From Bacillota bacterium (GTDB lineage Bacteria > Bacillota > Clostridia > Lachnospirales > Lachnospiraceae), in assembly GCA_023399055.1 (NCBI GenBank), contig JAEWQV010000002.1, positions 186,001-250,000 of the forward strand: a stretch of 64,000 nucleotides of DNA, given 5' to 3'. Both the position numbers and the translations under genes were made by a program. Of this stretch, positions 9,018-17,689 are shown piece by piece; position 1 is the stretch's first letter, and each line of letters begins with the position of its first letter. The notes under the pieces were generated by a model. It was not told the DNA's origin, searched no databases, and was given only the letters and a program-made list of their open reading frames with translations.

Positions 9018-9491
9018 ATGAAGCTATCTACCAAAGGTAGATACGGATTAAGCGCGATACTTGACCTTGCAGTCCATGAAGAAGAGGAAGCAGTAGCTTT
9101 AAGCCAGATAGCAGATCGTCAGGATATATCAATTAATTATTTGGAGCAATTAATTGCCAAGTTAAAAAAAGCTGGTATTGTCCATAGTATTAGAGGCGCT
9201 CAAGGTGGATATAAGCTTGCCAGGCCGCCAGAGAATATATCCGTTGGTGATATTTTAAGGGCACTGGAAGGAGATTTAAGTCCGGTAGATTGTTGTGTAA
9301 TTAACAATGAGGAAAGTAACTGCAGTGGCTCGGATTCCTGTGTAACAAAATATGTTTGGAAGCGTATTAGTGATAGTATAAATGGTGCTGTTGATGGTAT
9401 TATGCTGTCGGATCTTGTTGCGGAAAGCAAGAAAGTTCAACCATCCAAAATAGAAGGAGACCCGAAAGCAAAGCAGACCTGCGGAATGTAA
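9018..9491 (+). CDS. Rrf2-family (IscR-like) Fe-S cluster regulator
   Basis: 157 aa from ATG 9018; the ATG at 9006 overlaps the GGAGG that serves 9018. The N-terminal winged helix (residues 1-75) contains MKLSTKGRYGLSAILDLA and IRGAQGGYKLARP, both family signatures. Cysteines 92, 93, 102 and 108 match the region that holds the [2Fe-2S] cluster in IscR (three Cys around 92-104). It probably senses Fe-S status and controls iscS and iscU, which follow on the same strand; the palindrome on its own promoter suggests autoregulation. Confidence 0.9.
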   Translation: MKLSTKGRYGLSAILDLAVHEEEEAVALSQIADRQDISINYLEQLIAKLKKAGIVHSIRGAQGGYKLARPPENISVGDILRALEGDLSPVDCCVINNEESNCSGSDSCVTKYVWKRISDSINGAVDGIMLSDLVAESKKVQPSKIEGDPKAKQTCGM

Positions 9492-9555
9492 GAGATAGAT
9501 AATAAAATAAGCAAAGATAAGTCATAATTATAATTATAAATTAGGAGATGGCAAC

Positions 9556-10734
9556 ATGGAGAAGAAGATATATCTTGACAATGCAGCAACTACAAAAACA
9601 AGGCCTGAGGTAGTTGAAACGATGCTCCCTTACTTTACAGAGTTGTATGGTAATCCATCAAGTGTATATGAATTTGCAGCACAGAATAAAAAAGCAGTGG
9701 ATGATGCGAGAGCAAAAATTGCCAATGTAATTGGTGCTGATACTTCAGAAATATATTTTACAGCTGGTGGTACTGAATCAGATAACTGGGCAATTAAAGC
9801 GGTAGTTGAGGCCTATGCAGCTAAGGGAAATCATATCATAACCACAAAATTTGAGCATCATGCGATTTTACACACTTGTGAATATATGGAGAAGCATGGT
9901 ATCGATGTTACCTATGTGGATGTAGATGAGTATGGTATTGTTAAGTTAGATCAGTTGGAACAGGCGATTCGCCCGACAACCATATTGATATCTGTCATGT
10001 TTGCAAATAATGAAATTGGTACAATCCAGCCAATTAAAGAGATTGGTGAGATAGCAAAGAAACATGATGTGTTGTTCCATACGGATGCAGTACAAGCTTT
10101 TGGTCAGGTGCCAATAGATGTAAATGAAATGAATATTAGCATGCTAAGTGCAAGCGCTCATAAATTAAATGGTCCAAAAGGCATTGGTCTTCTCTATATA
10201 AGAAAGGGTGTAAAAATCCGCTCCTATGTTCATGGCGGTGCACAGGAGAGACAGCGAAGAGCTGGAACAGAGAATGTACCAGGTATTGTTGGATTTGGTA
10301 AAGCAGCTGAAATTGCTTTAACAACCATGGAAGAAAGAGCAAACAAAGAGAGAAAGCTTAGAGATTTATTAATTACTAGAGTTCTTGATGAAATCCCTTA
10401 TGTGCGTGTAAATGGTGACAAAACAAGAAGACTTCCCAATAATATTAATTTTAGCTTCCAGTTCATTGAAGGTGAATCCCTATTGATCATGCTTGATATG
10501 AACAATATCTGTGCGTCTAGTGGCTCTGCGTGTACCTCGGGTTCTTTAGATCCTTCCCACGTACTTCTGGCGATAGGTTTGCCCCATGAAATCGCACATG
10601 GTTCCTTGCGTCTAACCTTAAGTGATGAAAACACAGAGGAAGAAATTAATTATACAGTTGATAGAATTAAAGAAATTGTTACGAAACTTCGTAACATGTC
10701 TCCACTTTATGAGGATTTTGTTAAGAAGAGATAG
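9556..10734 (+). CDS. iscS: Cysteine desulfurase IscS/NifS
   Basis: 392 aa, a group I PLP-dependent desulfurase that releases sulfur from cysteine as a persulfide. The PLP lysine is in SASAHKLNGPKGIG (about residue 203) and the active-site Cys is in the mobile loop ASSGSACTSGSLDPSHVL (about residue 325). The N-terminal YLDNAATTKTRPEV is typical. RBS TAGGAG lies 7-8 nt before the ATG. It sits between the Rrf2 regulator and IscU, and its sulfur can go to IscU and to MnmA downstream. This is the house-keeping type of Clostridia, often named nifS. Confidence 0.95.
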   Translation: MEKKIYLDNAATTKTRPEVVETMLPYFTELYGNPSSVYEFAAQNKKAVDDARAKIANVIGADTSEIYFTAGGTESDNWAIKAVVEAYAAKGNHIITTKFEHHAILHTCEYMEKHGIDVTYVDVDEYGIVKLDQLEQAIRPTTILISVMFANNEIGTIQPIKEIGEIAKKHDVLFHTDAVQAFGQVPIDVNEMNISMLSASAHKLNGPKGIGLLYIRKGVKIRSYVHGGAQERQRRAGTENVPGIVGFGKAAEIALTTMEERANKERKLRDLLITRVLDEIPYVRVNGDKTRRLPNNINFSFQFIEGESLLIMLDMNNICASSGSACTSGSLDPSHVLLAIGLPHEIAHGSLRLTLSDENTEEEINYTVDRIKEIVTKLRNMSPLYEDFVKKR

Positions 10735-10789
10735 GATTACTGAGCTAAAATACTGATTGTTGATATACAGAAATATTGGAGGAAGAATT

Positions 10790-11227
10790 ATGTATACAGA
10801 AAAAGTTATGGATCATTTTACAAACCCTAGAAATGTAGGGGAAATCGAGAACGCAAGCGGCGTTGGTACCGTTGGCAATGCAAAATGCGGTGATATCATG
10901 AGAATTTATCTTGATATAGATGAAGTTGGTATTATAAATGATGTTAAATTTAAAACCTTTGGCTGTGGAGCAGCGGTAGCAACCAGTAGTATGGCGACTG
11001 AGCTTGTAAAAGGTAAGACCGTTGAAGAAGCTTTAATGGTAACAAATAAAGCGGTTATGGAAGCGCTTGATGGCCTTCCGCCCGTTAAGGTACATTGTTC
11101 TTTACTCGCAGAGGAAGCAATCCATGCTGCTCTCTGGGATTATGCTGAAAGAAAAGGAATTAAAATAGAAGGCTTACAAAAGCCAAAGTCCGATATACAT
11201 GAGGAAGAGGAGACAATAGAGTATTAA
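10790..11227 (+). CDS. iscU: Fe-S cluster scaffold IscU/NifU N-terminal type
   Basis: 145 aa from ATG 10790 (MYTEKVMDHFTNPRNVGEI), preceded by TTGGAGGAAG; the longer frame from 10757 lacks an RBS. The three cluster cysteines are in NAKCGD, FGCGAA and VHCSLLAEEAI, and the Asp next to the first Cys is kept. No HscA-binding LPPVK is expected, yet LPPVKVHC is present, which matches the classical IscU motif. It assembles [2Fe-2S] clusters with IscS. The gene ends about 180 bp before mnmA. Confidence 0.93.
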   Translation: MYTEKVMDHFTNPRNVGEIENASGVGTVGNAKCGDIMRIYLDIDEVGIINDVKFKTFGCGAAVATSSMATELVKGKTVEEALMVTNKAVMEALDGLPPVKVHCSLLAEEAIHAALWDYAERKGIKIEGLQKPKSDIHEEEETIEY

Positions 11228-11408
11228 TAGTATTGCTTCGAGGTCCGATTACCTTTGACGAATATAGTATGGATAGAATATACTCATATTTTTCGAGATT
11301 ACTTGTTGTTGCTGTGATATTATTCATTGAAGCAATTATTCAGAAAGAGAGTTTCGTAAGTAAAGAACTTTCTTAAATTTAACAACTTAGATTATAATGG
11401 AGAAATGC

Positions 11409-12518
11409 ATGGAAAAAGTAGTAGTGGGTATGTCTGGTGGAGTAGATTCTTCCGTAGCGGCATATCTGTTAAAAGAACAGGGATATGATGTTATCGGCAT
11501 TACCATGCAGATATGGCAGGACGAGGATGTCTGTTCCATGGAAGAAAAGGGTGGATGTTGCGGACTTAGTGCGGTTGAAGACGCAAGAAGAGTGGCATCA
11601 GCTCTAGACATTCCCTATTATGTAATGAATTTTAAAAATGAATTTAAAGAAAATGTGATAGATTATTTTGTAGCGGAATACCTGCAGGCAAGAACACCAA
11701 ATCCTTGTATCGCTTGTAACCGCTATGTGAAATGGGAATCTTTACTTAAGAGGTCCTTAGATATTGGTGCAGATTATATTGCTACTGGTCATTATTCCAG
11801 TATAGCAAAATTACCGAATGGTAGATTTGCTATTAAAAAATCGGTAACTCAGGCAAAGGATCAGACCTATGCTTTATATAATTTGACCCAGCATCAGCTT
11901 TCACATACCATAATGCCAGTAGGCGAATACACCAAGGATAAGATTAGAGAGATAGCACTTTCTCTTAACCTTCCCATAGCAAATAAACCGGATAGTCAGG
12001 AAATCTGTTTTATTCCGGATCAAAACTATGCAGGATTCATTACCGAGTACTTAAAAGAAAAAAATCAGTTACTGGATTCGTCCCTACAGACGGGTGGTCT
12101 AGTACCAGGTAATTATTTGAATACCGCCGGAGAAATCATTGGTAAGCATCGTGGGTTAGTTCACTATACAGTTGGGCAGAGAAAAGGACTCGGCATTGCA
12201 ATGGGACAACCTATGTTTGTTGTGGAATTAAAGCCAGAGACAAATGAGGTGGTACTAGGTAATGCAAATGAAGTATTTTCCGATAAGTTATATGCAAATA
12301 ACCTGAATTTTATGGCTATTGAGGATTTGGACGGCGAAATGGAAGTGGAAGCTAAAATCAGATACAGTCATAAAGGTGCAAAGTGTAGGATTAAGAAGAC
12401 CTCACAAGATGAACTAGTTTGTATTTTTGAAGAACCACAACGTGCAATTACCCCAGGACAAGCAGTTGTCTTCTATCAAGGAGATTATGTGCTTGGTGGT
12501 GGAACCATAATGAAATAG
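11409..12518 (+). CDS. mnmA: tRNA 2-thiouridylase MnmA
   Basis: 369 aa from ATG 11409; the ATG at 11397 lies just ahead of GGAG (11399-11402), which is well spaced for 11409. It thiolates U34 of Lys, Glu and Gln tRNAs. The PP-loop SGGVDSS is at residues about 9-15, the first catalytic Cys is in TPNPCIACN, and the second is in SQEICFIPD. The C-terminal beta-barrel has GQRKGLGIA. Sulfur would come from the IscS encoded two genes upstream. A foldback repeat starts 23 bp after the stop codon. Confidence 0.95.
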   Translation: MEKVVVGMSGGVDSSVAAYLLKEQGYDVIGITMQIWQDEDVCSMEEKGGCCGLSAVEDARRVASALDIPYYVMNFKNEFKENVIDYFVAEYLQARTPNPCIACNRYVKWESLLKRSLDIGADYIATGHYSSIAKLPNGRFAIKKSVTQAKDQTYALYNLTQHQLSHTIMPVGEYTKDKIREIALSLNLPIANKPDSQEICFIPDQNYAGFITEYLKEKNQLLDSSLQTGGLVPGNYLNTAGEIIGKHRGLVHYTVGQRKGLGIAMGQPMFVVELKPETNEVVLGNANEVFSDKLYANNLNFMAIEDLDGEMEVEAKIRYSHKGAKCRIKKTSQDELVCIFEEPQRAITPGQAVVFYQGDYVLGGGTIMK

Positions 12519-12540
12519 GAAGCTTATTTATATATATGAG

Positions 12541-12707
12541 GGACAGAAAGAACGGATAACCATTTCTCCCACACACAGATTGACAGATAGCTTGCTGATT
12601 ATGTATGCCAGTATCAAACATAAATGTTTGCTCCTTGTCATACATAATCAGCAAGCTGTCTGTCAAACAGTGCATTTGGGGAAACGATTATCCGTTCTTT
12701 CTTGTCG
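12541..12707 (+). repeat. Foldback element, copy 1 (candidate structured RNA)
   Basis: A ~165-nt near-palindrome. Outer stem: GAAAGAACGGATAA (about 12546-12559) with TTATCCGTTCTTTC (12688-12701). Main stem: about 27 bp between 12580-12607 and 12639-12666 with one mismatch. Apical hairpin: CAAACA/TGTTTG around 12616-12631. Conserved boxes CACACACAGATTGA and CAAACAGTGCATT lie at the junction between the stems. A second copy of the same length is at 33801-33967. The small ORFs that cross it are artefacts of the palindrome. Confidence 0.8.
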
Positions 12708-12862
12708 TTCTAAATGATGATAGGGAAAGAACTTCTTTTTTGTTTTTATATATGGCTGGTACTCAAAAAAACAGCTTCATAACAAATTCATTATAATTAG
12801 CATTTCCCGATAAATTCATTATATTTAGTATTTTTCAACACCTACAGGCTAATAATTGTTTT

Positions 12863-13678
12863 TTATAGCTTCTCAAATACTGGTTTTCCCTGTTCGAAGG
12901 TGGCGTAGTATTTAAAGCCACAGCTTTTTAATAGGTCAGGTACTACGTGAAAGTCGTAGGCAAGGTGTTCTGATTTATGACCATCGGAGCCAACAGTAAT
13001 TAATTCACCGCCCAATTCTTTATAACGGCGAAGTAATTCTGGCTTGGGATGTGCATAACCCAAACCATATTTTAGACCTGCTGTGTTTATTTCAATTCCT
13101 TTTCCATAGGAGATAATGGTCTTTAAGGCTTCATCTAGTACATCAGCATAGTCGGAATAGGAATAATCTATCTTTTGCTCCTTTTGACCAGGAACATAGC
13201 GAATAATATAGTCCAAGTGACCATAGACATGGAAACCTTGGAAAGCTCTACAATTATCAATAATGGATTGAAAATAATCATTAATTCCCTGGGATACAGT
13301 GCGTTCTTCCCAGTAGGCGGGAAAATAGGGATCTAAACAATTAACCACATGGGAGGAACCTATAACAAAGTCGAAGTTATAGTTATTTATTATATGATTC
13401 AATTTGTCTCCAAGGTGTGGTTGTAAGCCTAATTCAACGCCAGTTAGAATCTGGAGTTCATTCTTGTAACGATCTTTTAATTCTTTCAGTTTGTTGAAAT
13501 AAGCATCCGGATCAAATACAAAGCGAAGGTCACTCACCTTTGGGTAATCATAATCCATATGATCTGTAAAACAAAGTTTCTTAAGTCCCAATTCTATTGC
13601 ACGTTCAATCATTTGTTCCATTGGAGTAACTGAATCACTGGAGAAATCAGAGTGAACGTGGTAATCTGCGATTATCAT
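12863..13678 (-). CDS. hisK: Histidinol-phosphatase, PHP family
   Basis: 271 aa, normal for the PHP-type enzyme that makes histidinol from its phosphate. The metal-binding PHP motifs are DYHVHSDFSSDS at the N-terminus, FTDHMDYDYP, the HVYGHLDYIIRY segment in the middle and GSDGHKSEHLAYDF near the end. RBS AAAGGAG is in place on the minus strand. No other his genes are nearby, so the assignment rests on sequence alone. It is downstream of rqcH on the same strand, with a GC-rich hairpin (13747-13777) in the gap. Confidence 0.85.
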   Translation of the reverse strand: MIIADYHVHSDFSSDSVTPMEQMIERAIELGLKKLCFTDHMDYDYPKVSDLRFVFDPDAYFNKLKELKDRYKNELQILTGVELGLQPHLGDKLNHIINNYNFDFVIGSSHVVNCLDPYFPAYWEERTVSQGINDYFQSIIDNCRAFQGFHVYGHLDYIIRYVPGQKEQKIDYSYSDYADVLDEALKTIISYGKGIEINTAGLKYGLGYAHPKPELLRRYKELGGELITVGSDGHKSEHLAYDFHVVPDLLKSCGFKYYATFEQGKPVFEKL

Positions 13679-13746
13679 TTATATCTCCTTTCAGATGCAA
13701 AGTATTGACCTTAAAAAGCATATTTAATATGTAACATTGTGCATAG

Positions 13747-13777
13747 GCTGTAGCCCCCTTCTCAAGGGAGTTACAGC
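13747..13777 (-). other. Hairpin between rqcH and hisK
   Basis: GCTGTA and TACAGC flank CCCTT/AAGGG to give a compact stem-loop. On the minus strand it follows rqcH and precedes hisK, but there is no T-run, so it may be an RNA-stability or processing structure rather than a terminator. Confidence 0.4.
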
Positions 13778-13826
13778 AAGTTCTGTTAAGAATAATACAT
13801 AAGAATAGTGTCGTATTATTTATATA

Positions 13827-15599
13827 TTATTGAACTAGGGTGATACCTGTAATATCGGTAGAAGATATCATGGAGTAATTTGTATAATAAACCACAAAGC
13901 CAGGTTTACCCTTGTTAGGTTTTTTTACATTCTTTTTTAGGGTATAATCGATTTCTACCTTAGCGGCCTCTCTGGAACTGGAATAATAAGCAGCCAATCT
14001 GCCCGCTTCCTCAAAGGTACGATCAGGAAGTTCTTCACCCTTTGACTTTACAATAACGTGGGAACCGGCACTATTTTTGATATGGAACCACCAATCACCA
14101 CCGTCTGCAAATTGAAAGGTAAGTTCATCGTTCTGATAATTATTCTTTCCCACATACATATGATATCCGTCAGAGGAAATGAAGTGCAAAGGCTTGCTCT
14201 TTTGACTGGATTTTTTAGGGTTCACTTTCTTCTCAAGCTTTTTATTACCGCTCGTAAATTTACGTCGAACATATCCAAACTCGGTGAGCTCCTGCTTTAT
14301 GGAAGCTAAGTCCTCTTCAAGTGAAGCAATTTCTAAGGCGGTTCGTATGGATTCCAAATGTTTTAATTCGTCCTCGGTCTCTTGCACCTGATTGGTGAGA
14401 GCATCAAAGGTACGCTTGAGCTTATTATATTTTTCAAAATAATGCTTCGCATTTTCCATTGCCGAAAGAGTTGGGTCGAGCGGAATACTGATTTCTTCGT
14501 CAGTATAATAATTTACGGTATTTAGTACCTTAGCACCCGGTTCAAGACCATAACCATAGGCAGTCAATAATTCTCCGTATACCTTGAACTTATCTCTTTT
14601 GTCTGTATCCTGTAATTGTTTTCTTTGTAAATCATACTTTTTACTGGTTCGATCTATTAAATTTGAGACAACTTTGCGGAGGTCAAAGGATTTCTGTTTC
14701 ATACGAGATGAGGCATTTTTAGAGGCGTAATAGTCTTCTAAAAGTGCAGAGATTGACTCATAGGAACGTACCTCATAGTTAGTATAGCAAGTGAGAGCGA
14801 CGCTGGAGAATTCTATCGCACTGTTTCCATCAGTTACAATGTTAGGGGTAAAATGTCCGGATTTAATTTCATCTATAAAGCGTTCAAAATTACGAAATAA
14901 ATGTAAACCTGCTTCCGTAGATAGAGCTTCAGTGGAATCTTCTGCATCAATGGAGGCACGATAACATAACTCATTTGCAAGTAGGGGGCTAATACCTGTT
15001 AGATTCGTGTAAAGAGCCTTACCCACTGCTTGGGGTTTTGATAAGATAGCACTGCAAAATTCTTCGTAAGTCAATTCCAGAGGGTTAAGTTTTTCCTGTG
15101 TGGCAGGAATAAAATAATTTCTTCCGGGTAATACCTCCCTTACAGAACTTATAAATTGATTAATTCTTTTGATACTGTCTACGATTTTCATATTTTCATC
15201 ACAGAAGATGATATTACTGTGTTTTCCCATTAATTCAATAATAAGATATTTGACACAGACATCACCCATTTCATCCAGGTGTTCCATTTTAAATTGTATA
15301 ATTCGCTCCAGCCCAGGTTGCGTAATATCTAATATTTTGGCACTGTTTAAATGTTTTCTTAAAAGCATACAAAAATTAGGTGCGGTCAAAGGACTTGGTT
15401 TTGTAGTTTCTGTTAGATAAATTAAAGGTAATCCTGCCCCAGCAGAAAGTAGCAGCTTATATTGTTCTCTTGCTTGTCCTTTAATTGTTAATATCAATTC
15501 ATCCTTTTCGGGTTGCGCTATTTTATTTATTCTACCGCCAAGTAGGGTATCACGTAATTCTTTTACTACATTGGCAATTACGATTCCATCAAATGCCAT
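13827..15599 (-). CDS. rqcH: Rqc2-type NFACT protein RqcH (formerly fibronectin-binding FbpA)
   Basis: 590 aa. The N-terminal NFACT-N domain (about 1-215, MAFDGIVIANVVKEL and GGRINKIAQPEKDEL), a helical middle with a long coiled coil (about 280-430), and the NFACT-R domain (about 450-560, with GGDWWFHIKNSAGSHVIV). Family knowledge: RqcH binds stalled 50S subunits with peptidyl-tRNA and recruits Ala-tRNA to add C-terminal alanine tails that mark nascent chains for proteolysis. RBS AAAGGAG precedes the ATG. Older annotations call such proteins fibronectin-binding. Confidence 0.93.
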   Translation of the reverse strand: MAFDGIVIANVVKELRDTLLGGRINKIAQPEKDELILTIKGQAREQYKLLLSAGAGLPLIYLTETTKPSPLTAPNFCMLLRKHLNSAKILDITQPGLERIIQFKMEHLDEMGDVCVKYLIIELMGKHSNIIFCDENMKIVDSIKRINQFISSVREVLPGRNYFIPATQEKLNPLELTYEEFCSAILSKPQAVGKALYTNLTGISPLLANELCYRASIDAEDSTEALSTEAGLHLFRNFERFIDEIKSGHFTPNIVTDGNSAIEFSSVALTCYTNYEVRSYESISALLEDYYASKNASSRMKQKSFDLRKVVSNLIDRTSKKYDLQRKQLQDTDKRDKFKVYGELLTAYGYGLEPGAKVLNTVNYYTDEEISIPLDPTLSAMENAKHYFEKYNKLKRTFDALTNQVQETEDELKHLESIRTALEIASLEEDLASIKQELTEFGYVRRKFTSGNKKLEKKVNPKKSSQKSKPLHFISSDGYHMYVGKNNYQNDELTFQFADGGDWWFHIKNSAGSHVIVKSKGEELPDRTFEEAGRLAAYYSSSREAAKVEIDYTLKKNVKKPNKGKPGFVVYYTNYSMISSTDITGITLVQ

Positions 15600-15811
15600 A
15601 TAATCTCCTTTAAAAAACTATCCGTATTTTCAGTTAGTATTTTCTTATAATATGCGAATTCTCTGAAAGAATTATAGCATAGAAGCATTAAAATGAATAC
15701 CCTTACATTCTGAAGAACCAAATTATAGAATTAACATTTTGGGTATAATTTTATCTTCTTGCGTCTAATTAGGAAGAAATTTATAAATATAGAAATCTAA
15801 TAATAAATTTA

Positions 15812-15840
15812 TTGCCTTAAAACAATGATTTCGGTATAAT
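15812..15840 (+). promoter_or_regulatory. gdhA promoter
   Basis: TTGCCT (15812-15817), a 17-bp spacer and TATAAT (15835-15840), 65 bp before the gdhA start. The remainder of 15600-15811 is AT-rich and shows nothing else clear apart from the divergent rqcH RBS. Confidence 0.65.
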
Positions 15841-15905
15841 TATACATGCAAATTAATTATTACATTTTTTGCAAACTAACTTATTTTAATCAAAGGAGAT
15901 TAAAA

Positions 15906-17240
15906 ATGGGATACGTAGATGAGGTAATCGAGCTTGTGGTTAAGAAAAACCCAGCTGAGCCTGAATTTCACCAGGCTGTGAAAGAAGTACTTGAATCCTT
16001 AAGAGCAGTTGTTGATGCCAATGAGGATAAGTTCAGAAGAGAGGCTTTATTAGAAAGACTTGTGGAACCAGACAGACAAATCAAATTTAGAGTGCCGTGG
16101 GTGGACGACAACGGCAAGGTACAGGTTAACACTGGTTATCGTGTACAATTCAATAATTCAATAGGACCATATAAGGGTGGTTTACGTTTACATCCTTCTG
16201 TAAATCTTGGTATTATCAAATTCCTGGGCTTTGAGCAAATCTTCAAAAATTCACTAACAGGTCTACCTATCGGCGGAGGCAAAGGTGGGTCTGATTTTGA
16301 TCCAAAGGGTAAATCAGACAGAGAAGTTTTAGCCTTCTGTACCAGCTTTATCTCAGAGTTATATAAATATATCGGAGCAAATGTGGATGTTCCAGCAGGG
16401 GACATTGGCACTGGTGGTAGAGAAATTGGCTATATGTATGGTCAGTATAAGAAAATAACCGGATCTTACGAAGGCGTACTTACCGGTAAGGGATTAACCT
16501 ATGGTGGTTCCTTAGCAAGAACCGAGGCTACTGGCTATGGTTTACTATACTTAACAGAAGAAATGTTAAAATGTAATGGTAAGGATATCAAAGGTAAGAT
16601 TGCTACCGTATCAGGTTCAGGTAATGTTGCAATTTATGCAATTCAAAAGGCTCATGAATTAGGTGCTAAATGTGTTACTTGTAGTGATTCTAACGGCTGG
16701 ATATATGATCCAGAAGGTATTGATTTAACAGCACTTCAGGAAATCAAAGAAGTAAGACGTGCAAGATTAACAGAATACAAAAAATACAGACCAAATTCCG
16801 AATATCATGAAGGCAGGGGCGTATGGAGTGTGAAATGTGATATCGCTCTTCCATGTGCTACACAGAATGAGCTTCAGCTGGAGGACGCAAAGGCTTTAGT
16901 TGCAAATGGATGTATTGCGGTAGCGGAAGGTGCTAATATGCCTACCACTCTTGAAGCGACTGAATATTTACTGGCTAACAAAGTACTATTTGCACCAGGA
17001 AAGGCAGCTAACGCAGGCGGTGTTGCAACTTCTGCTTTAGAAATGACTCAGAATAGCGAGCGCTATAGCTGGACCTTTGAAGAAGTAGATGCAAAATTAA
17101 AGCAAATCATGATTAATATCTTCCATAGCATGGATGATGCTGCAAAGAAATATGAGGCAGAAGGTAATTATGTCATAGGAGCTAATATTGCAGGCTTTGA
17201 AAAGGTAGCTACTGCTATGATGGCACAAGGTATTTGGTAA
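15906..17240 (+). CDS. gdhA: NADP-type glutamate dehydrogenase
   Basis: 444 aa from ATG 15906, which has AAAGGAG eight bases upstream; the earlier in-frame ATG at 15846 lies at the predicted transcription start. Hexameric GDH (subfamily I) converts 2-oxoglutarate and ammonium to glutamate. Seen: the substrate-binding PYKGGLRLHPSVN, the catalytic lysine region PIGGGKGGSDFDPKGKSD, DVPAGDIGTGGREIG, and the dinucleotide motif VSGSGNVAIYA. It is monocistronic with its own promoter and terminator, as befits an abundant ammonia-assimilating enzyme. Confidence 0.96.
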   Translation: MGYVDEVIELVVKKNPAEPEFHQAVKEVLESLRAVVDANEDKFRREALLERLVEPDRQIKFRVPWVDDNGKVQVNTGYRVQFNNSIGPYKGGLRLHPSVNLGIIKFLGFEQIFKNSLTGLPIGGGKGGSDFDPKGKSDREVLAFCTSFISELYKYIGANVDVPAGDIGTGGREIGYMYGQYKKITGSYEGVLTGKGLTYGGSLARTEATGYGLLYLTEEMLKCNGKDIKGKIATVSGSGNVAIYAIQKAHELGAKCVTCSDSNGWIYDPEGIDLTALQEIKEVRRARLTEYKKYRPNSEYHEGRGVWSVKCDIALPCATQNELQLEDAKALVANGCIAVAEGANMPTTLEATEYLLANKVLFAPGKAANAGGVATSALEMTQNSERYSWTFEEVDAKLKQIMINIFHSMDDAAKKYEAEGNYVIGANIAGFEKVATAMMAQGIW

Positions 17241-17297
17241 TATAATTTATAGAAAACTAAATAATTTTATCTATATTAAGTTAAGGATTAAGTTAAG

Positions 17298-17349
17298 GCT
17301 GTTTGAAACGAAGGTAAGTGTAATTCACCTTGTTTCAACAGCTTTTTTT
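17298..17349 (+). terminator. Rho-independent terminator of gdhA
   Basis: GCTGTTTGAAACGAAGGT pairs, with small bulges, with ACCTTGTTTCAACAGC, followed by seven T. Confidence 0.85.
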
Positions 17350-17545
17350 GATTTACGCCAGTTAAGTGAAGTATAAACGAAGGCTACTTTGCTGACAAAA
17401 ACGAACTTCGGTACCAACGGCTGTATTTTTGCCGTGAGAGTCTTACGTAGTGTGCTTTTCCAGTTCAGCAGAAGATAATGGAAGTATACGATTAGGGCAA
17501 TCATGTAAAAATATATTTATAGAATCTTAAGGGGGTTGTTAAAAT

Positions 17546-17689
17546 CTTTATACAATCTTTATATCGATGGCGATATAATGGAAAGTTGTTAGAGGATAAG
17601 GTGCTTCATTTTACAGCAAGGCGCACCCCATAACAAAGGTGTTATAGGGGTTAAGAGGCGGTTACATCAAGTCACAAGGGGAGAAATAT
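17546..17689 (+). promoter_or_regulatory. Promoter with tandem repeats and structured leader of the permease gene
   Basis: CTTTATAC (17546-17553) and CTTTATAT (17557-17564) are direct repeats 11 bp apart over the -35 region; the -10 box is TATAAT (17574-17579). The ~105-nt leader contains a strong hairpin, CCCCATAACA with TGTTATAGGGG, and flanking GGTGC/GCACC pairing. It does not match the ydaO c-di-AMP riboswitch that precedes kimA in Bacillus. The stretch 17350-17545 shows nothing I can assign. Confidence 0.5.

Noticed and set aside
12605..12796. 63-aa ORF and an opposite 75-aa ORF after mnmA
   Set aside because: Both cross the foldback repeat, whose arms make mirrored open frames; no RBS and no protein-like composition.
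17350..17689. ydaO-type c-di-AMP riboswitch before the KimA-like gene
   Set aside because: The conserved riboswitch blocks could not be found; only unrelated hairpins are present.
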